Shown: positions 15,747 to 25,251, counted from the stretch's first letter. The stretch: DNA of 64,000 nucleotides from Candidatus Woykebacteria bacterium RBG_13_40_15 (GCA_001816655.1 MHCP01000015.1:1-64000), one strand, 5' to 3'. Numbers and translations are program-made. Notes: generated from the sequence alone by a model not told the origin.

Positions 15747-17531
15747 TCAGCGTATCAGTACATCGTAAAGAGATGTCAAAATTACTAATCTTCCCAGCGC
15801 TCTCAGATTAAAAACTGATCTGAAGAAGCTCCCGGAAAAAGTTTTCCCGCCCGGATAATTATTACTAACAAATGTGATCGAAGATGTGCTCCCTGCGCCA
15901 TCGAATCCAATTAAGATCCCCCCATTTACTAATGTGCCGACCGGAGCTATACCAATTTGGTTTAGTTTGTTAATAATCTGCGTCCCGCTCCACCCAGCTG
16001 GCCCGAGACAGCCATCAGTCGGCGATAGGTATTGGTTGTAACTGCTGTTTGCTTGAGAGAGCAGTGCAGCATTAAAAAGGTCGCTAACTTCTGTTTTATT
16101 TAACCAGGGGAAGGTGCCGCCACAGTATTTCCCATTCCAAAAAGTGTGATACCAAGGTGAATTACCATAGGCTGGTCCCTCATAAGCACCGGAGGGACCG
16201 AAATCTCGAATTTTTTTCAAATATGGCGGGTTGTAGCTCCAACCAATTTCGGTTGGCAGCATAGTGTAACCACCAGCTGTAGATGCATAATAAGAGGTTA
16301 TTGGAACCCCTCCATAAGTAATAACTACTCCTCGTGTCGCGTCTACCGCCTGGCGCCATCTGGCCGCGGCCGGGTCGGTTACCTTACCAGCGTTATAAAC
16401 TTGGCAGGCGGTACTCGTACAAATAGATCTTTGTGAAAGGTACGCCCCTTCGTTGCCAATATAACTTGCCCAACTAGTATAGGCCAAAGCGTACGTACGA
16501 GCTGCCACTGCTTGGGCTTTCAGAGCCTCCATAGACCAATATGAGGGCATTTCGGCTATACCTTTCAAATAATTATCTTCAAAGGGAATAATGCCGACAC
16601 CCGCTACATTAATACGGGTTGGTGTTGTGTAACCGCCAACCGACACATTGTTGTAGTAAGCGTGAAGAATTGTCCCGTAACTTTGTCCTGCTTTAGCCCT
16701 ACCATAAGCGCCATACTGGCTCATACCTACCCTGTGGGGGTAGCCATAGGTTAAAAAGACATAGGCTGGAGAAAAGCCTGGGTTTGGCAATGGTTCTGAG
16801 GGTGGCGCACTGTCTCCAACAGTCTGGTTGTTACCGGAAGCGGCAAACTTGGCGGCGAGCAATTCTTGTTGCTTGCTAGTTAAGTTTTGCAACTCGTTTT
16901 GGAGACCAGTCAATTTATTCGAAAGGCTGCTTTGCTGGTAGGTACTGTAATAGTAGTTGCTGCGCAAAGAAGCCAGTTGGCTATTAATATCGTTGGCAAG
17001 GGCCTCCAATTCTGCTTTTGCTTTTACTATTTCCTTGCGAGTTTTTTCAACTTGTATAACTTCCTTATTCACGCTCTCGATTATCCCCTTGCTCGTCCCT
17101 AAAACTCTCTTTTGAAAAGCCATGCCCTGTGTAAAATCAGAAAATCCCCCGGCATTAATAAATAGCTCTAGTGGGTTGTCTCCTGGGTGTTTGTAAAATT
17201 GTCTGATCTGCCTATCGCGGATTTCAACAATGCTTCTAAGCTCGTTCTTCTTGCTGTTTAAGTCGTCCTCAACTTTCGATAGCTCACTACTAATTTCAGC
17301 AACTTTTTTATTCGCTTCCTCTGCCTCTGCCGCTGTTGAGTAAATCGAGGAGGAGAGATAGGCTATGTCCTTTTTTATTTGATCTAAGCTTTGTTGGGTC
17401 TGCCAATAGAGAGAGTTTTTTTGGTCAATTTGATTCTGAATGTCAAGAAGGTCGTCCGCGCGGACACTCGAAATAGAGATGGCTAAAAGAATAATTAAAG
17501 GTAGCAGGAAGTGAGCAGTTTTTTTAAACAT
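15747..17531 (-). CDS. SpoIID/LytB-domain secreted protein with coiled coil
   Basis: A 594-aa exported protein. It has a signal peptide (1-25, cleaved near SVRA), a long coiled coil (about 27-230) like those of CwlO-type peptidoglycan hydrolase partners, and a SpoIID domain (about 255-480) with GYPHRVGMSQYGAYGRAKAG and LKAQAVAARTYAL. SpoIID proteins cut glycan strands with no peptide stems. Probably cell-wall remodelling; this organism is not expected to sporulate. The C-terminal 100 residues are not assigned. Confidence 0.85.
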   Translation of the reverse strand: MFKKTAHFLLPLIILLAISISSVRADDLLDIQNQIDQKNSLYWQTQQSLDQIKKDIAYLSSSIYSTAAEAEEANKKVAEISSELSKVEDDLNSKKNELRSIVEIRDRQIRQFYKHPGDNPLELFINAGGFSDFTQGMAFQKRVLGTSKGIIESVNKEVIQVEKTRKEIVKAKAELEALANDINSQLASLRSNYYYSTYQQSSLSNKLTGLQNELQNLTSKQQELLAAKFAASGNNQTVGDSAPPSEPLPNPGFSPAYVFLTYGYPHRVGMSQYGAYGRAKAGQSYGTILHAYYNNVSVGGYTTPTRINVAGVGIIPFEDNYLKGIAEMPSYWSMEALKAQAVAARTYALAYTSWASYIGNEGAYLSQRSICTSTACQVYNAGKVTDPAAARWRQAVDATRGVVITYGGVPITSYYASTAGGYTMLPTEIGWSYNPPYLKKIRDFGPSGAYEGPAYGNSPWYHTFWNGKYCGGTFPWLNKTEVSDLFNAALLSQANSSYNQYLSPTDGCLGPAGWSGTQIINKLNQIGIAPVGTLVNGGILIGFDGAGSTSSITFVSNNYPGGKTFSGSFFRSVFNLRALGRLVILTSLYDVLIR

Positions 17532-17607
17532 AGAAACTAAAAAGCTAGTTATTTTACTATAGCCTATTTAGCCTTGAAAGGCAAGGGTGGCAACGGCTCT
17601 GATTTGG

Positions 17608-17642
17608 TTGACAAACCTAGCCCTCAAGCTTTAAGCTATAAT
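17608..17642 (+). promoter_or_regulatory. Promoter-like region before the secretion cluster
   Basis: A TTGACA at 17608-17613 and a TATAAT at 17637-17642 lie upstream of the first pilin-like gene. The 23-bp gap is too long for a standard pair, so only the -10 may be used. It would place the RNA start at about 17649, on the start codon. Confidence 0.35.
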
Positions 17643-17649
17643 TAAGGAC

Positions 17650-19350
17650 TTGCCAAAAGTGAAAAAAAGATTAATTTTATTTTCCCTAAGTTTATTTTCC
17701 TTAATTTTTCTTATTTCTCCTTCTAATAAGAACGCTTTAGTAACCAAAACTTATGGTGACGACCCAGCAAAACTCTGCTCTCTTAAATTAACGGGAGATG
17801 GGGAGATAGATGGGGTTCCTTATGTTTTACCAGGTGGCACGCTGAGAATACAGCTAACGGGAGCTAAACCAAAGTTAAATGGGTTTAAGAACCCGGGTGA
17901 TGTTATGGAATTTAGAAGGGAAGGCGACCCCTACAACGCCAAGAGTAAGATCAGACTACCTATATCTACGGATGGCGATGGAGACGGGAATGGTGAATGG
18001 GAAGGGAATCCGGAAAGGTATTTTGGCACTTACACTACCAACTACGATAAATATTCTATCTTTCCTGATTGCCCAAACGGCGTCTCCCCAAACGACAAAA
18101 CTTTTTATATGTTTAGAGAGCACGAATATAACGGTAAGAAAAGTGGTTTGGCTTGGCTTATCACTCCCCACGACCCACCAAAAAACGACGACACACGAAT
18201 TTCAATATTTATAGCTGGGGTTGAAAAACTGTATGCAATGGTCCCAAATAAATGCCCGGATGGTTCAAAATGTGATCTTACTAGGTGGCATGAATTCTTA
18301 GAAAAACATGAGAATTTTAAAGCCTTTATGGTCAAGGTCTACGGGGACGGGGAAAATGGAAGCCAGGAGCCTGGCTTTACAGGTAGTTTCATCTCACAGT
18401 CGGGCGGTTCGCTGTATGCCTTGGACGATGGGGATGGGGATATCTGCGATAGTAATCCCCACCAAGCATATAAGGCGGATCTTGATGCTTGGGATCTTAT
18501 CAACAAAAAAAAGACTGAAGAGGAGAAAAAAGAACAAGAACAACTGTTAAATAAACTTTATAAATGTGCAGATGCCGATCATTGGGGTAAGAATGATTTT
18601 CTAAGGCCGCGTTTACCTAACGAGATGTTGGAGAAATTACAAGAAGAGAGCCCAGACGCCAATATTGGTCCTAAACTGTTGGAAATCAAAGGTATTTGCG
18701 AAAATATGCAGGGGATCAGAAGCAGTTGCGATGATGCCTTTAACGAAAATGTAGCGTATAAATTCGCAATATACGGTGTCTTGGTTCCGCCGATTAAAGG
18801 TACTGAAAAGATTGCAGATGATGGTAAGGGAGACATAGCTGACATGCCTTCTGATGGGAGAGATCTGAGTTCTAAAGATTATGATGCTTGTGATGATAGT
18901 ACTGATGGGTTACCAACCTACGCAGTGGGAGAAGACGAAGAAACTATAGCAAGATTGGTCGATGTAGATACTTGTGATGTTTACGGCCCGTTGAAAGCAG
19001 AAAATAGTGTAAAGGCGATTTTTACATTCACTCCAGTAAAAGCCGATAGCGCGATGGGTTATTTTGAGGGTGAAGGTTATATTAATACTCCATTTGGAAA
19101 AATACCTGTTAGCGCGGCCGGGATAGCCCAGGCGATTCTCAGTTTAGCTTTGGGTGCAGGTGGTGGCATTGCTTTTCTGCTCATGGTCTTTGGCTCTTAC
19201 AGACTAATTTTTTCCGCCGGCAACCCAATGGCAGTCCAGCAAGGAAGAGAGGTAATTACAGCCGCAGTCGTCGGGTTGCTTGTAATCCTCTTCTCTGTTT
19301 TTATTCTTAGATTATTTGGGATTGGGGTCTTGGGTTTACCAATTGGTTAA
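17650..19350 (+). CDS. Large secreted protein with C-terminal VirB2-like membrane module
   Basis: A 566-aa protein. It has a signal peptide (KKRLILFSLSLFSLIFLISP), about 440 residues of Asp- and Cys-containing exported sequence with no family I recognise, and a C-terminal pair of helices (about 490-560) like VirB2/TrbC pilins: GGIAFLLMVFGSYRLIFSAG and a basic loop before the second helix. The start may be TTG at 17650 or GTG at 17659, the latter 10 nt after AAGGA. First of five genes with this module; perhaps a surface adhesin or tip subunit of the secretion apparatus (inference). Confidence 0.7.
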   Translation: MPKVKKRLILFSLSLFSLIFLISPSNKNALVTKTYGDDPAKLCSLKLTGDGEIDGVPYVLPGGTLRIQLTGAKPKLNGFKNPGDVMEFRREGDPYNAKSKIRLPISTDGDGDGNGEWEGNPERYFGTYTTNYDKYSIFPDCPNGVSPNDKTFYMFREHEYNGKKSGLAWLITPHDPPKNDDTRISIFIAGVEKLYAMVPNKCPDGSKCDLTRWHEFLEKHENFKAFMVKVYGDGENGSQEPGFTGSFISQSGGSLYALDDGDGDICDSNPHQAYKADLDAWDLINKKKTEEEKKEQEQLLNKLYKCADADHWGKNDFLRPRLPNEMLEKLQEESPDANIGPKLLEIKGICENMQGIRSSCDDAFNENVAYKFAIYGVLVPPIKGTEKIADDGKGDIADMPSDGRDLSSKDYDACDDSTDGLPTYAVGEDEETIARLVDVDTCDVYGPLKAENSVKAIFTFTPVKADSAMGYFEGEGYINTPFGKIPVSAAGIAQAILSLALGAGGGIAFLLMVFGSYRLIFSAGNPMAVQQGREVITAAVVGLLVILFSVFILRLFGIGVLGLPIG

Positions 19351-19353
19351 TTT

Positions 19354-20007
19354 ATGGCTATTTTTTGCGACGCACCAGAGGCAACAGGAAGCGCTGGAAG
19401 TGGCTGTATAGTCGATCCCCTGAGGGGTCGGTTTGGTAGTTTGGGGGAACTTCTAACTGCCCTTCTTCCCTTTATCTACGCGCTGGCCGCAATGGTCGCC
19501 TTACTTTTTCTGGTGTGGGGAGGAATTCGCTATTTAACTTCCAGGGGGGATGAAAAACAATTAACTGCCGCGCGCGGCACAATAACAAGCGCTATAATTG
19601 GCCTTTTGATTATTCTTTTGGTTGGTGTTATTGCGGGAATTATCGCTACTATTTTCAAAATCGATCTTTTTGGCAGTCTCGTGCCAGCTGCCTATGCAGC
19701 CGACACAGTGGATATTGGCTGCGCGGTGAAAATGGCCGGCGGTGTTTGTATCAAAGATGCTTTCCCGAATGTTGGCTCTCTTTTTACAACTGTAGTTAAA
19801 GCGGCCTTATTTACGGCGGCTTTTATTTTTCTCGCTATGACTATCTGGGGCGGCTTTCGCTTTATAAACGCCGGCGGAAACAAAGACGAAGTTGATGCCG
19901 CCAGGGGAGTATTAAGTACCGCTGTTATTGGAGTCTTGATTGTTGCACTCTCTTTAGCAATAATCGAAGTAATTACTAATTTTGCAGGAGTAGCAAGTAT
20001 TTTCTAA
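19354..20007 (+). CDS. Double VirB2-like (pilin-type) membrane protein
   Basis: A 217-aa protein with two copies of the two-helix VirB2-like module. Each has a first helix ending in a WGGxRxxxxxGxxxxxxAARG loop (YLTSRGDEKQLTAARGTITS and FINAGGNKDEVDAARGVLST) and a second helix. This loop is shared by the neighbouring genes. Such proteins are candidate pilin or channel subunits of type IV secretion. Starts 3 bases after the previous stop. Confidence 0.72.
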   Translation: MAIFCDAPEATGSAGSGCIVDPLRGRFGSLGELLTALLPFIYALAAMVALLFLVWGGIRYLTSRGDEKQLTAARGTITSAIIGLLIILLVGVIAGIIATIFKIDLFGSLVPAAYAADTVDIGCAVKMAGGVCIKDAFPNVGSLFTTVVKAALFTAAFIFLAMTIWGGFRFINAGGNKDEVDAARGVLSTAVIGVLIVALSLAIIEVITNFAGVASIF

Positions 20008-20008
20008 G

Positions 20009-20356
20009 ATGGATATTTTTAAACCCGCGCTGGCAGCATCTTCTAGCGCAGACGCATCGGGGTGGCTTGGTAAAATTGGCATAAAACTGCCTGATCTTGG
20101 GGGCTTGGTAGCCAGCGCGCTAAAAATCGCTTTTTTCCTTGCGGCTCTTTTTTTCCTCATCCAATTTATTATCGGTGGCTTTTCCTGGATAGCTGCTGGT
20201 GGGGATCAAAAAGCCCTCGATCAGGCCCGTTCGCGCTTGACTAATGCGGTTATTGGTTTATTAATTGTCGTCGCTGCCTTTGGGGTCATTTATATTATCT
20301 TAAGCGCTTTACATATAAATATCTTTTCCGGTGAAACTATAATTATCGGAAAATAA
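20009..20356 (+). CDS. VirB2-like membrane protein
   Basis: A 115-aa protein with one two-helix VirB2-like module and the loop WIAAGGDQKALDQARSRLTN. It lacks a clear cleavable signal. It begins immediately after the double-module gene, so it is in the same operon. Confidence 0.7.
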   Translation: MDIFKPALAASSSADASGWLGKIGIKLPDLGGLVASALKIAFFLAALFFLIQFIIGGFSWIAAGGDQKALDQARSRLTNAVIGLLIVVAAFGVIYIILSALHINIFSGETIIIGK

Positions 20357-20365
20357 AGCACCCGG

Positions 20366-20395
20366 TTGCATAAAAGGCTTTCTATGCTTTATAAT
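20366..20395 (+). promoter_or_regulatory. Promoter TTGCAT-N18-TATAAT
   Basis: -35 TTGCAT (20366-20371) and perfect -10 TATAAT (20390-20395). It is followed by AAGGAGGTGA (20401-20410), an exact match to the 16S anti-Shine-Dalgarno. The pair suggests that the next pilin-like gene is expressed separately and more strongly than the others. Confidence 0.65.
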
Positions 20396-20414
20396 TTTAA
20401 AAGGAGGTGAAATT

Positions 20415-20816
20415 TTGGTTCCTATGAAAAAATTACTCGGATCAGCAGGTCTTTCTGCCGCCCTCTTAGCTATTGCGGCTTCGCCGGCGTTGGCGCAAAC
20501 AGAGTTTAAATTTACAGCCCCTGCAAACATACCAAGTTTAGGGGAGATGCTATCCAATATACTGGTGTTGCTATTTTTCTTCGCCGCTCTCTTGGCTTTT
20601 GTCTTCATTGTTATCGGCGGTATCCAGTGGATAACTGCCGGTGGAGATAAGCAAGCCGCAGCCTCGGCAAGAGACCGAATCACAGCTGCAGTAATTGGTC
20701 TTGTTATCGTTGTAGCCGCTTTTGCGATTACAGTACTTATCACATCTGCTCTGCATATTAATATCTTTGCACCGGAGGGAATTAAACTTCCTGGCGGAGA
20801 CAGTGTATTCAAGTAG
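20415..20816 (+). CDS. VirB2-like pilin, probably the major one
   Basis: A 133-aa protein with a signal peptide (LLGSAGLSAALLAIAASPALAQ) and one two-helix VirB2-like module with loop WITAGGDKQAAASARDRITA. A full Shine-Dalgarno (20401-20410) sits 4 nt from a TTG at 20415 and 13 nt from an ATG at 20424; the core GGAGG is 7 nt from the TTG, which favours TTG. Its own promoter and cleavable signal make it the best candidate for the main pilus subunit. Confidence 0.75.
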   Translation: MVPMKKLLGSAGLSAALLAIAASPALAQTEFKFTAPANIPSLGEMLSNILVLLFFFAALLAFVFIVIGGIQWITAGGDKQAAASARDRITAAVIGLVIVVAAFAITVLITSALHINIFAPEGIKLPGGDSVFK

Positions 20817-20833
20817 GCTATCACGAAATAAAA

Positions 20834-21226
20834 GTGTTAAGCCAATTTAAAAAATTACTCTTTAAATTTCCTATTCTGTTATTTCTTTATTGCTTTATTT
20901 TAAAGCTAGGGGTAGCTTATGCTGGAAATGAGGACCTTGACCTCAACCCTTCCCCAGTAACCGACCTCGTAAAAATTTTCGAAAACGCACTTTCTGCGGT
21001 AATAATACTTGGGGGCCTTGCTTCTTTTGTAATGATTATTGTTTCGGGCTTTAAATTTATCGCCGCTCAAGGAGATCCAAAGGCTCTTATGTCTGCTCGC
21101 TCGTCTCTACTTTGGGCAATTGCTGGGGTCGCTTTTATTATAATCGCGTGGCTTGTTCTTCAGTTTATAGCTAACTTCACAGGGGTAAATGTAACAATCT
21201 TCCGGTTAAATTTCAATCTTGAGTAG
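20834..21226 (+). CDS. VirB2-like membrane protein
   Basis: A 130-aa protein with a signal peptide (ILLFLYCFILKLGVAYA) and a two-helix module with loop FIAAQGDPKALMSARSSLLW. GTG start at 20834. Last of the five genes that share this module; the sixth module counts the double one. Confidence 0.7.
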   Translation: MLSQFKKLLFKFPILLFLYCFILKLGVAYAGNEDLDLNPSPVTDLVKIFENALSAVIILGGLASFVMIIVSGFKFIAAQGDPKALMSARSSLLWAIAGVAFIIIAWLVLQFIANFTGVNVTIFRLNFNLE

Positions 21227-21305
21227 TTATTAACTAACCTTCCTATTGATTTTTCCAAGGAATCTTTAATTTTTTGCTCCTAATATACCCGATCAATTAA
21301 ACATT

Positions 21306-21992
21306 CTACGGCTCTTCTACGGCTTTTCCCACAGGCAGGTAGACTATGTGTATTTGTTTTTCCGGGTCTGTCAAACCGTACGACCGGAGCCAATTCAGGG
21401 CCGCGTCTCTGTAAACGTCCATTGGTTTGTTGTCTATAGTTATAAAAAATTTGTCTGTTGATGGCCAATAAGTAATTTTAAAATGATTTCCTGTGTATGG
21501 CAACTTTTCTTTTATCTTTTGAACCACTCCCGTTGGGGTCTTACTGCTACCAGTCGTAAAATACCACTCATAAATAAGCTTGTTGTCGAGCTTTACACTA
21601 ATCGTATATTTTGTTCCTTGAAGAAGAGTTTCTTCCGGTGTAACGACTGCAACAGTCGTTCCAGGAGAAAGTTCCGACCGAAATTTAAAGTCTGGCTTTG
21701 TTCCAACTTTCACATCCATATCCTTGACTGGTCGATCAAAAAAGATGTTTATTGTTGGTGCTGTTGAAACACCTTCCTGTTTTGGCAAAGGCTCCACTCT
21801 CGACACTAGCAAAGACGCTTTAGCTGCCTTCAGATCCCCTACATCAAGTGCATTGGTTTTTTCGGTTTCTTTTTTGGGGGGTGTAAGAGTTGTAATGAGT
21901 AGGAAAGCTATCGCTGCTATCGAAAAGACAAAAAGCCAAAATTTTTTATCTTTTAATAACTCATTTAGTTTTTCCAGTTTCATGGGTGGCAA
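21306..21992 (-). CDS. Membrane-anchored protein with Ig-like (Big_5-type) domain
   Basis: A 228-aa protein with one N-terminal helix (WLFVFSIAAIAFLLITTL, about 19-36) and an exported part. Residues 60-145 look like a bacterial Ig-like domain of the SbsA/Big_5 type (PTINIFFDRPVKDMDV ... TKYTISVK). The C-terminal part (about 160-228) is a small alpha/beta region. Related proteins occur in CPR secretion clusters. It overlaps the upstream transglycosylase gene by 13 bases. Confidence 0.6.
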   Translation of the reverse strand: MPPMKLEKLNELLKDKKFWLFVFSIAAIAFLLITTLTPPKKETEKTNALDVGDLKAAKASLLVSRVEPLPKQEGVSTAPTINIFFDRPVKDMDVKVGTKPDFKFRSELSPGTTVAVVTPEETLLQGTKYTISVKLDNKLIYEWYFTTGSSKTPTGVVQKIKEKLPYTGNHFKITYWPSTDKFFITIDNKPMDVYRDAALNWLRSYGLTDPEKQIHIVYLPVGKAVEEP

Positions 21993-23461
21993 TTTACTCC
22001 TTTATAACTTGTTGAAACCTCATCTCCTACGTTAAAACTGGGGTTTGGCAATAAATTTCTAAATTCTTGCTCGGGCAGCACTTCGTTCTCCTCATCCCTT
22101 ATCATATAATGAAGGTGGTTTACGCCGTGTGTATCTCCAGTTGCTCCCATCAATCCTAGAAATTCTCCCTCTGGGACAAAAGTATAGTTCTCTGCCGATT
22201 GAATGCAGGAGGAATAGGATTTAAGATGCACATAGTAAGTAATGTAGCTGCTTCCTGTTATTGCTACATAAATTCCGCCATATTCATCAGTATCCTTTAA
22301 TAGAAGCCCCCCATTAGTTGAAAATATTGGGGTACCTTCATCGTTGTTTATATCTACTGCCGAAGCCTGATCACCGTAATGAGTACCTGATGGATTATAC
22401 GGCCCTTGAGTAATTTGCCCACTAGTTGGCCAATTACCTCCTATACCACCAGGTGTGCCTGTGCCTGTATCTGATACCGCTAAATAAACCTCCCAGATTT
22501 TGTCGCAATAAGTCATGCTCCCAAACCTCTCTATTGGCTTGTCACAATCTCCATAATAAGCTGTCCCTGCCTTTTCTATCTCATCCTCCTTTTCCCAGGC
22601 ATCGTCGCTATCATTATAATCGTATTTTGTAAATTGGGCCCGATCGCACTCGTCAGAAGGCGCTCCACTATCACATTTTAACTTCCAAGCCGCGCCATAA
22701 ATCGCGTTGCGGATATTACGGACATCTGGGTTGGGCGAATAAGTAGTTACCCCTGCTTCAACTACAGCTGTCTTATATGTGCACCACGCGCAAGGAGGGT
22801 CAGTAACATCTCCACAATCTAGATCGCTTGGTCGAAAACCATAGTCCTCCATATAGTCTACTGACATTTGCATTGGCCCAATGGCCGAACATCCATTAGG
22901 CTCTCTATTTTCAGGATCTATCCCTTCACCGTTTATACCATTTGGGCTACCGGTATAGACGTCTTTGCTATAATCATCGATCTCTTCATCCGAATAGCCA
23001 AAGATGTGGGGACCTTCAATCACAGCGATCCCAACAAGAACCCCCGCCGGCACTTTAGCCCAAGCACCAGCTGCTTCGAAAAGACTTTTTAGTTTTGCTG
23101 AGCAGGTATCTTCTTCCCCTTCCTCTGGTGGTTCTTCTCCCAACGCCAGTTTACAGTACCCCGGAACTAAATTGTTGCCGCCGGTTATTGGTACGGCTGC
23201 TTCTGCGCTTCCCACGGCTCCCCCAGCCCCACCTCCAAACAAAACAACCACAATAATCACCGCCATTATTACTACTGAAGCGATTAACACTAAACCCCCT
23301 AGAAAACTTCCTATCCCCGCCCCAGCTATTGCGATGGCGGCTCTAGTTCCAACTTGTTTTATTAACTGCTCCTGAGCAGCACTACCCCGGGCCTGCTGAG
23401 CTATGTTAGTAAGATCACTTAGGGATGGGCCTTGTTTTTGTTCTTCTTCTTCTTGTGGCAT
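21980..23461 (-). CDS. VirB1-like lytic transglycosylase fused to M23 peptidase
   Basis: A 493-aa protein with an N-terminal helix (about 53-78). A lysozyme-like domain follows (about 125-335) with GVLVGIAVIEGPHIFGYSDEE and AIGPMQMSVDYM, and then an M23 domain (about 345-475) with GTHYGDQASAVDI and the HLHY motif that binds zinc. It would open peptidoglycan for the type IV apparatus. It is transcribed opposite to the pilin and virB6 genes. Confidence 0.8.
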   Translation of the reverse strand: MPQEEEEQKQGPSLSDLTNIAQQARGSAAQEQLIKQVGTRAAIAIAGAGIGSFLGGLVLIASVVIMAVIIVVVLFGGGAGGAVGSAEAAVPITGGNNLVPGYCKLALGEEPPEEGEEDTCSAKLKSLFEAAGAWAKVPAGVLVGIAVIEGPHIFGYSDEEIDDYSKDVYTGSPNGINGEGIDPENREPNGCSAIGPMQMSVDYMEDYGFRPSDLDCGDVTDPPCAWCTYKTAVVEAGVTTYSPNPDVRNIRNAIYGAAWKLKCDSGAPSDECDRAQFTKYDYNDSDDAWEKEDEIEKAGTAYYGDCDKPIERFGSMTYCDKIWEVYLAVSDTGTGTPGGIGGNWPTSGQITQGPYNPSGTHYGDQASAVDINNDEGTPIFSTNGGLLLKDTDEYGGIYVAITGSSYITYYVHLKSYSSCIQSAENYTFVPEGEFLGLMGATGDTHGVNHLHYMIRDEENEVLPEQEFRNLLPNPSFNVGDEVSTSYKGVNCHP

Positions 23462-23522
23462 TGATAGGTCCTTTACTTCTATTGTAATTTTTTAAACTCT
23501 AACACGCAACCACCACCCTTTC

Positions 23523-23552
23523 TTGACTTAGTAACTTTAAATGAATTAAAAT
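23523..23552 (+). promoter_or_regulatory. Promoter TTGACT-N18-TAAAAT before virB6
   Basis: -35 TTGACT (23523-23528), -10 TAAAAT (23547-23552). The predicted RNA start is about 23559, six bases before the ATG at 23565, so there is no room for a Shine-Dalgarno. Confidence 0.6.
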
Positions 23553-23564
23553 TTATCTAGAACT

Positions 23565-25247
23565 ATGTTCCTGCCCAAAAAATTTGTACTTACATTGGTA
23601 GCCGCGATTTCTGCCTTTTTTTTGTTTGGCGCGCCTGTTTTTGCGCTTGAGCAATCAATCACTTCTACAACCCCTAGTGCAACTACCTCTGTAGGAGGCG
23701 GGCAAGTTATGGGTTGGCAGAGTGCTGTTGGTGATTTTTTTGGAGATGTCGCGGGGGGTATGATGAGTACCGCGACGAAACTCATGGGTCAAGCTCTAGA
23801 TACGGCATTAGACCACTTTTTAATTAAGGGTGCAACTGGGTGCTTATCCTCCGACAAGGGTTGCCAGCAGGAACAAGTTCAGGAGGTTATGAATGGAACG
23901 CCGATTGAAAAAATGAGCAATCCGGGTTTTCTTCATGTTTTAGCTTCCGGTGGGGACCAGCTTATGACTATGCCAATACCAATAGATACCGGTACCTATT
24001 TCGCCTCGATTAACCCTTTTAAACAGGCGCAGGCTGCTGACACTGGTTTTGATGAACTTCAAAGATCGACCGGATTATTGCGCCTTTGGGTAGTCTTGAG
24101 AAACTCTGCCTATGCCCTGTCTGTACTTGTCCTTGTAGTCATTGGCTTTATGATCATGCTTCGGGTGCCGCTTGATCCACGCACAGTGGTTACGGCGCAG
24201 AGTGCAATCCCAAGGATAATTATTGCCCTTATTTTAATTACGTTTAGTTTTGCGATCGCCGGCCTGTTTCTTGACTTTGGCAGGCTAGCGGTCCAATCGG
24301 TTCATTGGGTATATGGCCAAGTTGGTATTAGTTGGGGCGGAGCCTTGTTGAAGCTTATCGGGGTAATTGTTTTTGGTAGCGCATCAATTGGAGCTATCAT
24401 GGGGTTTGGCCTGCCGGGATTTATTCTTGGAGCGGTAATCGGCGTCATAATCGTTGGGGCGGTCCTTCTGTATCTTTATTTCAAAATGATTTCTCGGTTT
24501 GCCCAATTCGTCGTTCTCTCTATATTCGCGCCAATGGTTTTCTTATATGCCGCTGTTCCCGGACAAACAAGCGCTGCTACAAATTGGTTCAAGCGTCAGC
24601 TCTCCAATATTCTCGCCACACCGGCCATACTTTTCATGGTCGCCCTAGCTCTTGTTGTAATTAATACCGGTATCCCTAACCCCCTGTATCGTGGTAACCC
24701 TTTTAATCTAGCCGATAGCTTTACTCCATTTTTAGTCGCGTTTGGTATCTTGTTTGCCGCGACACGTGCTCCGGAAATAGTCGATGATTTACTTGGTCTA
24801 AAGAAAGCGCCCGGAGCTAACGCAGGGTTGACTGGCGCTACACTTATGGGTGGTCTAACCACAGCAACTAGAAATAAAGAACTCATAAAGGGTGTTGGAT
24901 CGCGACTTGCCGGCGGACCGCTTGGAAAGGCGGCTGGTGCCGCCGCTGCACCCCTTCGGGCTGGCGCAAATAAGCTCACAGGTGGTTACTTCGACCGAAG
25001 AGCAGAAAGGGCTAGAGATGACAGAGCTCTTAAGCTGGCAAAGGCGAGTTATGATGAGCAACAAAGAAGAGATCGAGGAACGGAACTTTTAAAACAACAG
25101 GGTTATATTAAAGGAGAAAAGGGAGAGCAGGGAGAACAAGGAGAGCAGGGAGAACAAGGAGTCTCACTTATCAATCCTGGGCCTCAATACCCTGCAAAGC
25201 CAGCGGGAGGTGGGACAAGCCAGGAGGATCAAAATCAAAATACATAG
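23565..25247 (+). CDS. VirB6/TrbL-like multi-helix secretion protein with collagen-like tail
   Basis: A 560-aa protein. It has a signal peptide (1-28, APVFA cleavage), an exported stretch to about 165, and about six membrane helices (about 185-405) like VirB6/TrbL, the inner-membrane channel of type IV secretion. A basic cytoplasmic tail holds five GEK/GEQ triplets (about 522-537), a short collagen-like run. The cluster order pilins-VirB1-VirB6-PrgI-VirB4 supports the call. Confidence 0.75.
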   Translation: MFLPKKFVLTLVAAISAFFLFGAPVFALEQSITSTTPSATTSVGGGQVMGWQSAVGDFFGDVAGGMMSTATKLMGQALDTALDHFLIKGATGCLSSDKGCQQEQVQEVMNGTPIEKMSNPGFLHVLASGGDQLMTMPIPIDTGTYFASINPFKQAQAADTGFDELQRSTGLLRLWVVLRNSAYALSVLVLVVIGFMIMLRVPLDPRTVVTAQSAIPRIIIALILITFSFAIAGLFLDFGRLAVQSVHWVYGQVGISWGGALLKLIGVIVFGSASIGAIMGFGLPGFILGAVIGVIIVGAVLLYLYFKMISRFAQFVVLSIFAPMVFLYAAVPGQTSAATNWFKRQLSNILATPAILFMVALALVVINTGIPNPLYRGNPFNLADSFTPFLVAFGILFAATRAPEIVDDLLGLKKAPGANAGLTGATLMGGLTTATRNKELIKGVGSRLAGGPLGKAAGAAAAPLRAGANKLTGGYFDRRAERARDDRALKLAKASYDEQQRRDRGTELLKQQGYIKGEKGEQGEQGEQGEQGVSLINPGPQYPAKPAGGGTSQEDQNQNT

Positions 25248-25251
25248 CAAA

